Positions 1 to 9,929 of a stretch of DNA of 64,000 bases are shown here, in pieces. Origin of the DNA: Undaria pinnatifida (taxonomy: Eukaryota > Sar > Phaeophyceae > Laminariales > Alariaceae); NCBI GenBank assembly GCA_012845835.1, contig JABAKD010000100.1, forward strand, positions 129,001 through 193,000, in the 5' to 3' direction. The notes beneath the pieces were generated by a model. The model was not told the DNA's origin. It made no database searches and was given only the letters and a program-made list of their open reading frames with translations. Position numbers and translations under genes: made by a program. Each line of letters opens with the position of its first letter. Positions within the stretch are counted from its first letter, which is position 1.

Positions 1-37
1 GTCAGCTGAGATCTGGGCTTGGCTCATCAGCTTCGCA

Positions 38-563
38 CCGCCCAGCACCCCACCGCAGCGCTATAGCTCGCAGCAACGCAGCGCCGTGCAGTGCCCTCCG
101 ATGCCCTGCAGCTCTAGCTTAGCAGAGCGCAGCGCTGTGCTTTGACGTGCTTTGCTGCTTTGCCATGCTGCGTGCTTTGCGGTACTTTTATTAGTTCGTA
201 CATGCCAGTAACATTCATTCGCAGTATCATCCCACGTACCGGTAATAAGTTTGTACATAATACGTTGTTGGATCACAACGCACCCCCAGCTCAGGTCAGC
301 CCGCCCAGCACCCCACTGCAGCGCTATAGCTCGCAGCAACGCAGCGCCGTGCAGTGCCCTGCGATGCCCTGCAGCTCTAGCTTAGCAGAGCGCAGCGCTG
401 TGCTTTGACGTGCTCTGCTGCTTTGCCATGCTGCGTGCTTTGCGGTACTTTTATTAGTTCGTACCTGCCGGTAACATTCATTCGCAGTATTATCCCACGT
501 ACCGGTACTTTGTACATACTACGTTGTTGGATCACAACGCACCCCCAGCTCAGGTCAGCCCAT
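38..563. repeat. 263-bp tandem duplication
   Basis: Two head-to-tail units, about 38-300 and 301-563. The word CTATAGCTCGCAGCAACGC recurs at 61 and 324, giving a 263-bp period. Units differ only at scattered sites and share the tail CCCCCAGCTCAGGTCAGCC. The same tail word occurs near 48363, so the unit belongs to a dispersed family. Short open frames cross it on both strands, but 263 is not a multiple of three and I see no coding constraint. Confidence 0.9.
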
Positions 564-1021
564 CCATGTTCTGAACATTTTTTAAACTTTTTTTTAACTC
601 TTATTTTCCAAGTAACTTTTGTTTTTGGGAGTTGAACTTGCAACTTTGTTTCTTCGGGAGCTGAATATGCATTTTAAAAGACGTCCATGCGAGGAAGTTC
701 AACTTACATTTTAATAGACGTCCATGCGAGCTTTTTTGTAATGCGCCCAAGGACACACAGCACAAGGCAACAACAGGAGCAAGCTCAAGCTGTGGACCAG
801 TTATGACAATTATTGTATTTTTTTCGTTTTTCAGTTGTTTCCTCGTTCATTTTCTACTATCTCCTTTAAATTTGATTCGTTCGAACTCGTTTTTCATCTT
901 CTTCTGAACATTTACAATTGGTCCAGCTTTTCTTTGATTTCTTGCTTTGAGTTTCAACCATTCAACCGGTCGTACTCACAGCTGACGTTTTTCAATTTTT
1001 ATACAAAATATATCGATTCTT
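564..1021. other. AT-rich stretch without a gene
   Basis: No convincing gene is visible. A short tandem duplication lies at about 668-731, where the word AGACGTCCATGCGAG occurs twice about 34 bases apart. The rest is T-rich low-complexity DNA. Confidence 0.5.
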
Positions 1022-1512
1022 TTAAGAGGATTTTTTTTTTTCCCCGATGACGCCTGGATTCAACCAACGAAAACCAGGCTTATAAGCGGACAGTCTATCT
1101 ACTAGACCACAAAGTCACATTTATCTAATTTTTTTCTTGACAAATAAATATCAATTTTTTCATGAGGATCATTTTTTTTCGATGACACCCGGATTCGAAC
1201 TAGCGAAGGCCACCAGGATTATACGCGGACAGTCTATGTACTAGACCACAATATGTCACAGCAGCAGTGGTGTATCTACCAGTACTACCATTTTTTACCA
1301 AAAAACAAATATCATTTTTTTATGAGGATCACTTTTTTTTCTCATATGACCCCTGGACTCAACCAAAGAACACCAGGCTTATAAGTGGACAGTCTATCTA
1401 CTAGAAGGCCACAAAGTCACGTTGATATCTATTTATTTTTTTATGAGGATCATTTTACTTCCCCGATGACACCGGGATTCGAACCTACGAGAAGACCTTG
1501 AGGCTTATAGTA
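1022..1512 (-). repeat. tRNA-derived (SINE-like) tandem repeat, four copies
   Basis: Four tRNA-like segments read on the minus strand: about 1042-1118, 1180-1256, 1341-1416 and a truncated 1460-1510. Each is preceded on the plus strand by ATGAGGATCATTTTT-like DNA. On the minus strand they show a D-arm/box A-like segment (TGGTCTAGTAGATAGACTG) and a T-arm/box B-like segment; copy 4 has GGTTCGAATCC exactly. The anticodon region reads CTTATAAGC in copies 1 and 3. Acceptor and T-stem pairing is imperfect, so these look like degenerate tRNA-derived repeats and not functional tRNA genes. Spacing between copies is about 138, 160 and 121 bases. Confidence 0.75.
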
Positions 1513-2040
1513 GTACATGCCGGTACTACTACACCAGGTTTGTACATACTATCAGGTACTACGCTGTTGGATCACATTAATACACGCCCGGCTCAGATCA
1601 GTCCGGCTTTATGCAGCCCAGCAGCGCAGCGTAGCGCCGTGCGGAGCCGTGCGGTGCGGTGCCGTGTGCCCTTCGCTGCGGTGCTGTGTCGTGCTGTGCT
1701 GTGTCCTTTCTTTCGAACATAGACTAGAGCAGTACCGGGTATAATACGTGTTGTTGTTGTGTACTATAGTCTATACTTTTATTTTTTTTATTTTTCTACA
1801 TGTATTCGATCTTGCACGGCCCCCTGTTTTTTCCCCCACGCAAAGTACCCCCGTACCGCCGATCAGAACGTAACACCGGTACCAAAAGCACTCAACACAG
1901 CTGAGCACAACAACAAGGCAATTTTCTTTGCACAAGCAGCTCTTGGCATAATCAAATCGCTGTCCGCACCAAATCGTGGGCCCCTTCTTTCTGCCCCCTT
2001 CACATGTTTTTAGTTGCATTCTTCCTTGCCTTGCGCGAGC
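1513..2040 (+). repeat. dispersed repeat, copy 1 (partner at 48.35-48.84 kb)
   Basis: The best-matching part, about 1825-2010, aligns with about 48600-48780. Shared landmarks are CCGTACYGCCGATCAG, the stretch GCACAAGCAGCTSYTCTTGGCAT and the downstream GGGCC(C/T)CTT-TTTCTG. A GTGCYGTG-rich segment precedes it in both places. The open frame at 1759-2013 has a similar peptide at the partner locus, so the family may once have been coding, but I do not recognise it. Confidence 0.7.
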
Positions 2041-2043
2041 GTA

Positions 2044-2066
2044 GCGGGCGGCGTCCAGCCGCCCGC
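2044..2066. repeat. GC-rich perfect hairpin
   Basis: Nine-base perfect arms (GCGGGCGGC and its complement GCCGCCCGC) flank a five-base loop. It lies just downstream of the dispersed repeat and could mark an element end. No T-tract follows to suggest a terminator. Confidence 0.6.
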
Positions 2067-2139
2067 GAGCTAAGCCCTTGTATTAATCATATATGTAGGG
2101 CTTGCTATACGCGCGGTGCTGGGTCTAGGCGATCGTGCG

Positions 2140-2600
2140 GGGTGTGGGGAAGGAAGGGGCGTTGGAGGGGGGGAGGGGGGATGAATAAAAGCTACGTCAT
2201 GGATGGCTAGAAAGATAATGACGTGATATCAATTGCGTAGAAGTGTTTGTTACTCTGGCCGATTTCGTTTGTAAGTGGGGCGTTTGAACGAACTGGGCGG
2301 GGAACAAAAGGGGGGGGGCGGGGGCGGAGATGAGTTGGAGCTACAGCATGGATGGCTACAAGGATACTGAGATGATATCAGCTGGCTGGTAGTGTTTACT
2401 ACTCTGGTAGATTTTGAATTTTGGCGGGGCGTTTAAACAGGAGGGATCGGGGGGGGGGGGGGGGGCATTTCAATATGTGCGCGGAAACTAAACTATAAAC
2501 CCTTAAAGGGGACGAATCTGACGGTTGTAGCAAGAAAACACCCCTTTATATCACCCGCCTGGTAATGCTTATTATTCTAGAAGGTTTGATGTTACATGTA
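2140..2600. repeat. G-rich degenerate tandem repeat (~148 bp, three units)
   Basis: Units begin near 2170, 2327 and about 2470. The first two share CATGGATGGCTA, ATGATATCA or GTGATATCA, TGTTTRYTACTCTGG and GGGGCGTTT(G/A)AA. The third is more diverged. Long G-runs separate the units: about 2310-2326 and a run of about 19 G near 2450-2467. No coding potential is apparent. Confidence 0.7.
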
Positions 2601-3490
2601 GCATGCAACCCAGTTTGTAGGTGTAGTAAACAACGTGTTAAAAGCTTTATAATTTGTTATTGTACATGGATCGAAAGATAGAATATTTCAATCAATAGGT
2701 ACAATCATGTAGGTACCATTATTTTCGGATTTCGCTAATTATAAGAAAGAGACACTTGTACATATTGCCAAATACAACAGGCGAGGTGATGTGATCATGA
2801 TATGTCACCGTCATTGAGAACGAAAGGGAGAAATGCGAATCGTTAGTGTTTTGAAAGGAACGCTTAGTGTACACGCGCTCAATTACGTTACTTCGTTAGT
2901 CATACTTCACTTGGCATAGGTTGGGAGGCGATCATGCAGACGGTATGTACGGAATACCCTACGTAAAAAGTTGGTAGTGTGGCTGACCGCCATTTTAACA
3001 TATCTGTCTGTACCTCCTTTTCGCATTATTATTGTCTCACATATACGATTTTACGCCCATGTTATATACGATTCATGGCGATCGGGTCAAGCCGGCGACG
3101 ACGGAGCGTTTCTGATAGCCGTGATGTCGCATATACATACGGAAGCAGGGTTGCCTGCTGTGATCTCTGGAAGCCAGGAGTGCTACGCAGTGCTAGTATC
3201 TTTGCCGGAGACATGCCCCAGAGTGTAACCCATGGATGATTGTTTTCGCTACCCAACCTGTGCCGGCTGAACTGTAGGTTGGCTTCTCGCTTCAGCTTGA
3301 GCCATCTACCGGCGTGGTGTTGTCATTTGAAGGCTTCAGTGGGGAGCACGGCGCCTGTGAAAGAGCACAGGACGCTGAATGACCCAGTGCGGGGCTATTT
3401 TTGAGAACCCCGGTTTCAAGAATATTTGACGCTATGGGTTGTATATCATTTTCGTTTTATGGGCAGAGCAACAGAGGTGTCCGATGAAGA
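2601..3490. other. stretch without a supported gene
   Basis: Several short overlapping open frames on both strands (2971-3256) contradict each other and show no recognisable domain. Nothing else stands out before the dispersed repeat at 3495. Confidence 0.4.
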
Positions 3491-3494
3491 CTTG

Positions 3495-3612
3495 CGCAAG
3501 CTCACCCACAAACAACACCCCCGGCCAACACCCCCGGCCATGATAAAAAGCCTTCCGCCCGACGGGTTGTTACGGTCCACCCTCTACCCATTCGGACGTT
3601 GGTCCTCGTAAC
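3495..3612 (+). repeat. dispersed repeat B, copy 1 (inverted partner at 35.33-35.45 kb)
   Basis: The reverse complement of about 35328-35450 matches this stretch. Shared words include CTTGCGCAAGCTCACCCAC, CTTCCGCC and ACGGTCCACCCT followed by CCCATTCGG. Both copies translate to related peptides containing SLPPDxL-LRSTL, so the repeat may derive from a coding exon of an unrecognised element. Confidence 0.75.
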
Positions 3613-3619
3613 AGGTCTT

Positions 3620-3775
3620 TTTCTTATCACTACGGGAATAGTCGTTCATTTCACTGGCCCGGGATAAGCAGCCGTTGGCATCGTAAATCGTAAGCTGCCT
3701 TTTGCAGTTAGTTTTTCGTTGCCTGCGGGCATTTGCTTCGACGTCGGTCCTTTCTCATACCGCCACTATAAGAAA
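3620..3775 (+). repeat. dispersed repeat R1, copy 1
   Basis: Shares TTTCGTTGCCTGCGGGCATT followed by TGCTTCGACG with the copies at 5290-5475, 6225-6320 (inverted), 7974-8040 and 19985-20045. The left part (CTACGGGAATA, GGCATCGTAA, CCTTTTGCAGTTA) aligns with 5310-5400. This copy lacks the GC-rich GGCGAAGCCCC end. Confidence 0.7.
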
Positions 3776-3911
3776 CATATAAGAATAAAAGGAGCGCGAT
3801 ATTTCGGATCGTCAACACAAGTTCTATATCGCGAATGGCGATTTCGAAAATCGCCCGATATAAAACTCAAAATCGCCTTTTTTCCCAGAAGCACGTGAGA
3901 TTTAAGACTTA

Positions 3912-4143
3912 ATGTGCTGATAATCAATGCGCTGCTTTCAAACAAGACGGCAACCTACTTGGAATTAGTGTGCGGATTACCAGTGCGTTGCTTTAAAAAA
4001 AGACGGCAAATTATTTGGAATTAGTGTGCGGATAACCAGTGCGCTACTTTGAAAAGACAGCAAACTACTTGGAAAAAGTGTAAGGGTTACGAGTACCATA
4101 CTTGAAAAAAAGACAGCAAACTACTTGGAATTAGTGTGCGGAT
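3912..4143 (+). repeat. 56-bp tandem repeat, about four units
   Basis: The landmark GTGTGCGGAT or its variants begins at 3968, 4024, 4079 and 4134, a 55-56-base period. Each unit also contains AAAGACRGCAAAYTAYTTGGAA. The first unit is the most diverged. No coding function is evident. Confidence 0.85.
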
Positions 4144-4346
4144 TTTATTTTTCGACCAAAGGTAGAAATATTTTAAAACACAGGTGCGCCAAGACTGTGC
4201 ACTCTAGATACAAAGTCACCACCCGAGGCCGTAGTCCCGAAGCTGGCCTGACTTCATGAGCACCGGCTTGCCAGACCGCACGTGGCATGAAGCGTCAACG
4301 CGTTGCAGGCGGGATTTGGTGCATCGCTACTCGTACGACGTGTAGT

Positions 4347-4835
4347 CTACAGCAGCAGCAGCAGCAGCCGCAGCCGCAGCCGCAGCAGCAGCAGCAGCAG
4401 CCGCAGCCGCAGCAGCAGCAGCAGCAGCCGCAGCAGCAGCAGCAGCAGCAGCAGCGGCAGCAGCAGTGCTTTGCAGTTTAGATTTCTCCAACAACTTATG
4501 ATATTGCCGTGGGTAGAGCCCAGACCAGAATCAATGGCATCAGCGATGGCACTGAAATGAAGCGGCTCCCAAGTGTTGCCTCCTCCCCACCGTGTGTCCG
4601 GCGCGCCAACCGCTACCCGCTTGTCGCCGGGTAGGGTGAAGGGCGTGCCGAGTTGGGGGCACGGGTTTGGGGCAACTCCGTCAAAAAACAACCCGGCCGG
4701 AGCAGCACTGGATATTGCGCTGGTGCTGCTGAGTTCGGGCATCCCGGGAATCCGCCCCTCCCCGGCCACGGAAGAACCGGCCTGCCGTGTGCATTCAACC
4801 TCGTCCCCGCGGCCATCGCTGCTGCTGTTGTCCAT
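4347..4835 (-). CDS. doubtful ORF ending in a poly-leucine tract
   Basis: A minus-strand open frame of about 160 codons from the first ATG at 4833-4835. Its first ~120 residues are of mixed composition (acidic MDNSSSDGRGDEVE start, Gly/Pro/Ala-rich). It then runs through the CAG/CCG microsatellite as a Leu/Arg tract. Overlapping frames on the plus strand (4573-4848, 4653-4859) are also open, so GC content alone may explain it. I do not recognise a domain. If expressed, the leucine tract would be unusual. Confidence 0.2.
   Translation of the reverse strand: MDNSSSDGRGDEVECTRQAGSSVAGEGRIPGMPELSSTSAISSAAPAGLFFDGVAPNPCPQLGTPFTLPGDKRVAVGAPDTRWGGGNTWEPLHFSAIADAIDSGLGSTHGNIISCWRNLNCKALLLPLLLLLLLLRLLLLLLRLRLLLLLLRLRLRLLLLLL
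4351..4467. repeat. imperfect CAG microsatellite with CCG interruptions
   Basis: Nearly uninterrupted CAG triplets with periodic CCG replacements and one CGG near the end. Read in different frames it gives Gln, Ser or Ala on the plus strand, and Leu on the minus strand. Similar but shorter tracts occur at 8140-8600, 21190-21800 and 29525-29560. Confidence 0.95.
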
Positions 4836-4859
4836 TTTGGCGCGGTAATGATCAGATGA

Positions 4860-5285
4860 CGCCGCAGAGAAGCACGCCGCGTCTGGGTATGTGCGTGTCC
4901 AATTCGGTCTGCCAATCAATAATTCCGGCTCTGCGCAACAAAAACAACACTAAATATCGCGGTGGGGTAAATTTGCCCTGGGCGATTTTTCGCATTTGTT
5001 TGTGTTGTGCGGACCACAGATCGCGAAAATATCGCGACTTCCGGCACAGGTATAAAACTCCAGGCGCACATGATTTGGCTCTAAACGCCCAAAATCGCGA
5101 TTTTTTTCGTTTTATATGTCTCTATGGAGGAACCACTACTTCTGCTGTTAATCGTCGACGTTCAAAATATGCCTGCAAATTTCGAATACACGAATACACA
5201 ATTGAAAAAAATATTTCTCAGTGCATTTTAAACTTTGTAATGGCGACCGTACGAATGAAACATAATATTATTACTAATTATTAGT
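4860..5285. other. stretch without a supported gene
   Basis: It contains AATCGCGATTTT and AAAATATCGCGA words resembling those at 3790-3870, followed by T-rich DNA. The plus-strand open frame 4787-5284 starts inside the previous GC-rich stretch and shows no domain. Confidence 0.4.
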
Positions 5286-5374
5286 CATCGCATCATTTTA
5301 CAATTTTCCATCACTACCTACGGGAATAATGAATAATCGGACATTTCACGGGCACGGGATAACCAGCCTTGGCA

Positions 5375-6320
5375 TCGTAAACAGCCTTTTGCAGTTACAT
5401 TTTTTTCGTTGCCTGCGAGCATTTGCTTCGACGGCGGCGCTTACTCGGCCGCCGGCGAAGCCCCCTTGTATTTGTTATTGGTATTTGTGTATTCCTTCTG
5501 TATCCTGCGACCGCTACATTCGACTTTCTCTGGCTCCAACGTCCCAAGGATACCACGCGTATATTGTCTTTCATTCAGAGTTGAGGTCTGCATCCTCGAT
5601 AAATAAAAAAGTAGTAATTTCCTTCAGTGTGGTGAGCTAAAGTTTTATTTTTCCCCATCCGCCGGAGGATGAAAAAAAAAAAAGTAATTTTGTTTGTTCT
5701 TGAAGGTTTTGGTTGTTATTCACATTTGTTTTGGGATATTTTGATGTTATAAAGCTGTACTTCCATGCATCCACAACGTATCATTATACATACCATACGT
5801 GCGTTCGTACCGTGCAATAAACATGTTGATGAGGCAGATGTTCTGTGCGTGTTCTTCGCATTAAACTGGTATTTCTACCCATCTACACCCAGCACAACCA
5901 GGGTCTGTGCCGATGCCTTTCAGAGAGACTCGCTCTCTATGTGGTCACAAAGTACAAGCCAGAGGTTCATATTGAAGTACAGAGAGGTGATTCGGCCATG
6001 CAGCCAATGGCACTAATACAAGGGCAGACATGTGCACGTCAGCACACCAGGCTATATGCGTGCATACCTCGTAGTATGATATACCTGGTATACACATCAC
6101 ACACAACTTGCAAATATGAGTTTCGAATAAATCTTCGATCCCACAGCTGTAGTGTATTTTAAGTTGTTATAATACACAGTCTCGCAGGATAGAGAAGTAA
6201 TACACAAATACTAATACCAGATACAAGGGGCTTCGCCGGGGCCGAGTAAGCGCCGCCGTCGAAGCAAATGCCCGCAGGAAACGAAAAAAAAGTATCTGCA
6301 AAAAGCAGTACTTAGAATGA
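5375..6320. mobile_element. fold-back element with ~125-bp inverted repeats (R1 copies 2 and 3)
   Basis: The segment at about 5380-5505 is repeated in inverted orientation at about 6190-6315. Shared words are TTTTGCAG, TTTTTTTCGTT, CATTTGCTTCGACGGCGGCG, CTTACTCGGCC, GGCGAAGCCCC and TTAGTATTTGTGTATT or its variant. The arms enclose about 690 bases with no recognisable transposase. This arrangement is typical of fold-back or non-autonomous inverted-repeat elements. I could not define a target-site duplication, and the left copy extends further upstream (5290) than the right. Confidence 0.65.
5622..5690 (+). repeat. short dispersed repeat with hairpin, copy 1
   Basis: GTGTGGTGAGCTAAAG followed by TATTTTTCCCCATCCGCCGG and AGGAT plus an A-tract. 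It is repeated almost exactly at 35694-35742. CATCC and GGATG can pair around GCCGGA, flanked by T- and A-tracts. It might be an element end or a transcript-end signal; the role is unknown. Confidence 0.7.
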
Positions 6321-7545
6321 TCTGTTTGTCATGTTCTTCGATCGACACACACTACACTGCACATTGTCGGTTGGAAAACATATCGGAAAGGTACGCACAT
6401 GCGCAATGCATCCGAAGAAAATCAGGCTTCGCTCTCGTGCAGTTTTGTATGGAACAGGTCATGACTCGATAGGGAGATACTGATGGGTGGCAAGATCGGT
6501 GTAACGTGAAGAACAAGCAAGCTCTGTGGTCACCACCTACAACAAAAGCATGATGTAAGGATCATTTTCGGAAACTATATGTATCTACTTTTGGGGACGG
6601 TGTCTTCATTTTTAAGATTATTCTGCCTGGCGTATGTTTACTTCTGTAGGTATCTTGACTCTTTCCTGATGTTGGTATCTTCTGTTTCGAGTTTCTGGTG
6701 AAATACAACACGTTTTCATTCGAAACTTCGTGTCCGACAGGTTTTACGCTCGTTGGTTACTTAAGTCGAAATACGCACGAAGTACCAGTTATGTCCCGTG
6801 CCTTCATTATATTTCACGTTGCCCTATCATATAACAGCGTGTGAAATTTGAGGTACTCGGTCTACCGTAGCCTTGGTCTATTCATAAAGTGTGTTCGTGT
6901 TTTTTACCTTGTTAACTTGTTTCAAAATAATGAAATACCCATCTACATCCAGCACAACCAGTGCCCGTGGCGATGCTTCACCCTAAAGAGAGAAGATCTG
7001 CGTGGCCACAAATTGCTAGACAATTACTGTACTACATTACTACGCAGTACCTCACACTCGTACAGGCTAGGCTGGCCAAGAAGCGCTTCTAAATTCCCCG
7101 GGGGTTTTCACAGCGGTTTGGAAAATTACGACCATAGGTCCGATTGCACGTCCATTTGCAATCACATCGCATTCATACCATAAAAAGTTAGATACGACAT
7201 TCGTCAGTGTAAAACAAAAAAGGGATTTCGCCGTCGTGCCCAATAGTGTCCGGAGTTGAAATTCCTCAACACCACCTCATAAAATAGTATATACATGCCA
7301 TCCTACACACCAGGTATTAGCAGAGAGTCAAGTCACGTTTACTGCAAAATGTACCCCGCACTATTTAGAAGTAGTATGCCACGAAGTGGTGGGTGCAGTT
7401 TTTACAGGGCTAATGCACGTTGTTGTCTGCGTCTTTTTACCTTACATTGGTCTTTCTTCTTCCACGCATCCGCATCCAGAACAAGCAGCGTCAGTGCCAG
7501 TGCCTCCCTCTAAACAGATAAGACACGAGGTGTTGGGTCACGAGC
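5856..7545 (+). repeat. three diverged copies of a ~100-bp segment
   Basis: Copies lie at about 5856-5950, 6924-7022 and 7430-7545. Landmarks in order are CCCATCTACAYCCAGCACAAC (variant ACGCATCCGCATCCAGAACAA in copy 3), a GTGCCxxTGCCT-like centre, and TGGTCACAAA, TGGCCACAAA or TGGGTCACGAG at the end. Similar peptides can be read from the plus strand of each, in frames broken by stops. I read this as an old amplified sequence of unknown origin. The DNA between copies shows no supported gene. Confidence 0.6.
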
Positions 7546-7973
7546 GTATGTGTACGCAAGTGTTTTGAAATCTGTGTTGTGTTGTCTTCACCGTTCTTAC
7601 TACCCAAAGACATCATCATAATAAACACTCAATCCTATATATCATACTCTGCGGCCATCTGGCCCCGACCAACCGCTCCTTTTCACTTCGTACGCACAAT
7701 ACAAGTATACCGCCCGGTGTTTTGCACAGTGGGGGTTTGCACCCGAGATTTTGGAACGCATTACTAGCAATTAGTGGGGGGGAAGTTTTGCAGTAGTAGG
7801 AGGATGCCGTGGGTCGATAGGCGATCGTATCCCGTGGTCCGCGCTGAAGTTGAATGACGCGCTAATCCGGCAGAGGGCGGTATACCGCAATAAAGAGTGT
7901 CCCACTTTATTGTGGTGACGTTTTTTGCACGGTCCCTTGGCATAATAAACTGTCGTTTGCAGTACAATCATGT

Positions 7974-8040
7974 TTCGATGCCTGCGGGTCTTAGCTTCGA
8001 TGGCGGCCGCCACTAGGCCGCCGGCGAAGCCCCTTTTTAT
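7974..8040 (+). repeat. dispersed repeat R1, copy 4
   Basis: TGCCTGCGGGTCTTAGCTTC, GATGGCGGCC and GGCCGCCGGCGAAGCCCC match the GC-rich end of the R1 family. On the minus strand it gives a peptide (GFAGGLVAAAIEAKTRRHRN) similar to that of the copy at 19985-20045. The ~200 bases to its left are shared only weakly with other copies. Confidence 0.7.
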
Positions 8041-8139
8041 ATGCGATAACAATATACACGAACAATTGTTATTGTTCGTATAGCAAGTGTGTTAAATCCA
8101 TGCGTAAGACGTCATGTTTGAGTAGTATCATCGTGTTTA

Positions 8140-8600
8140 CATGCTGCTGCTGACGGAGTAACGCGGGCTGGATCGTCGCCGGGCATGGGCTGCTGCAGCT
8201 TGCCGGGCATAGGCTGCTGCTTGCTGCTGATTAGCGCCGAATGCGGGATGCTCGTTCAAGAGTCGCAATTTTCTGCTTTGAAAAAAGTCTAGAACGAAGG
8301 CCATTCGAACTACTGTGAAACACATATAAAGATGCCAGGTACCCGGAACCAGATACACCAGACCAGGCAAGAAAACCCCGCGACAAAAAATGAGCAACGC
8401 GCATGGCTGCTGCTGTTGCTGCAGCAATTCTGGCAGGATCGCCGGCGGGAATGCATTGCCTGCCGGAGATGATGATCTGCGGACATGAGTTGTTGCTGCT
8501 GACAAGCGCCTGGTATGGGATGCTAATAATCTGCTGGCGATGACTGCTGCTGCTGCGGAGGCATGCAGTCAGTCATCGCCGCAAGCGCTGGAGTTCCGCG
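8140..8600 (-). repeat. CTG-rich dispersed repeat
   Basis: Repeated CTGCTG blocks are separated by GCCGGGCATRGGCTGCTGC. The reverse complement of 8160-8200 (GCAGCAGCCCATGCCCGGCG, then ACGATCC) matches 21690-21710. A minus-strand frame at 8137-8505 is open but consists mostly of Gln/Ala/Arg low complexity. Confidence 0.6.
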
Positions 8601-8604
8601 AGAC

Positions 8605-9399
8605 AGGCCAGCGTGGATTATGCAGCTGATTGTGGGCTGTGGGTTGTATTCTCGGTTGCCCTTGCGGATACAAGCAGCCATAGCGCGAGGCAAAACAAGC
8701 AGCTCAAACCCTGTTCGAGGAACATAAAAAAAAAGAAAAACGTGGCTCACACTGATCTCTTCAGCTCTTTTTACCTTTTAACCATCAACGACGAGGAGCA
8801 TTCCCTGCTTCTGCGTGGTTGATTCGGCAAAGACCAATCGTCTTATTCTTAATTTAATCTTTATACGGCGATCTTGTAAGAACCGTTAACGGCTACCATA
8901 AGACTTCATTAACAGACCTAACTGTAGCATATACACGCGCAGAACTCGGCGCGCTTCACGTGCTTTATTGATCCTTATTCGGCTGCGCCAAGCAAAGGTT
9001 GTCGATGGTGTCGACAGCGACAGTTGCATTCGTCACCGTATCGTATCGGGGGATCGACGCTCTCGTCCCAGACTCGTTGGGGTAGTAGAGGAGGTGTGGG
9101 AGGCGTGCTGTCATTGTGGTGTCTATCCGCGCTGCTGCCGTTGTGGTCGTTCGCCGGTCAACTAGAAGGGGATGACGTTTTATGTTGATGTGTTGTTGTG
9201 CAGGTTGCTTCCTCCTTGTTGTGCTCGTTTCTGCTGATTGCTGAATACTCTTGTGCAGTGGATTTCTGCTGCCTCGAGAACCAACGTGCACCCATCTCGT
9301 ACTCTTTTTCTCGGAGTTGTGCAATTGGTCCATGTTGAACCTACAACTTACAAAGGTCGTCAGAGTACCAGCACCACCTACAGTAGTCATGGCCATGTC
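8605..9399. other. stretch without a supported gene
   Basis: The minus-strand frame 8965-9396 has overlapping plus-strand frames of equal quality and no recognised domain. Nothing else is evident. Confidence 0.4.
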
Positions 9400-9755
9400 A
9401 GCTTTAGATACTCCAGGTATTCGCGAGTACTCAAGTCAATCTCGCTTTAGGTACTCCAGGTACTAGTAGGTACTCAACTCATTTTGAGCTTTAGGTACTC
9501 CAGTACTCGAAGGTACTCAGTCATGCACTTGAGGATAATCTAGGTACTCCCAGGTATTCAGATGTTTTACGTATTCCAGGCACTCGCTCGCACTCTATTA
9601 GCGCCAGCTTTAGGTACCCCAGGTGCTCGCAGGTACTCAGTCATTGTCAACTTTTGGTACTGCAGATATTTGCGAGTACCCCGTCATTTCAGTTAGTGGT
9701 ACTCCAGCTACTCGCAGGTATTCAGCCATTTTCAGCTTTTGGTATTCCAGGGACG
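9400..9755 (+). repeat. minisatellite built on GGTACTCCAGGTACTCGCAG
   Basis: About seven degenerate units of 50-60 bases. Each has GCTTTAGGTACTCCAGGTAC or a variant, then TCGCAGGTACTCAGTCATTT. The repeated GGTAC steps create many near-palindromes. No gene is present. Confidence 0.85.
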
Positions 9756-9929
9756 GATTCATAAAAATATTATGGTACTGGCGAGTCACTGACTGAGCAC
9801 CAATGACAGGTACTGGTATTCTGAGGACCTTGTACAGCTACTCTATTAACAGGTGATTATGACATGATAGCCACTGCACTTGCTGCACCTCTTGGAGGCG
9901 CTTTGCTCTCTCTATCAACTACAAACCTT
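9756..9929. other. junction between minisatellite and satellite
   Basis: Continues the GGTACT theme up to about 9830. The first recognisable satellite sequence appears near 9930. Confidence 0.4.

Noticed and set aside
9400..9755. CRISPR-like spacing of short repeats
   Set aside because: Units are degenerate throughout with no unique spacers, and the context is eukaryotic. It is a minisatellite.
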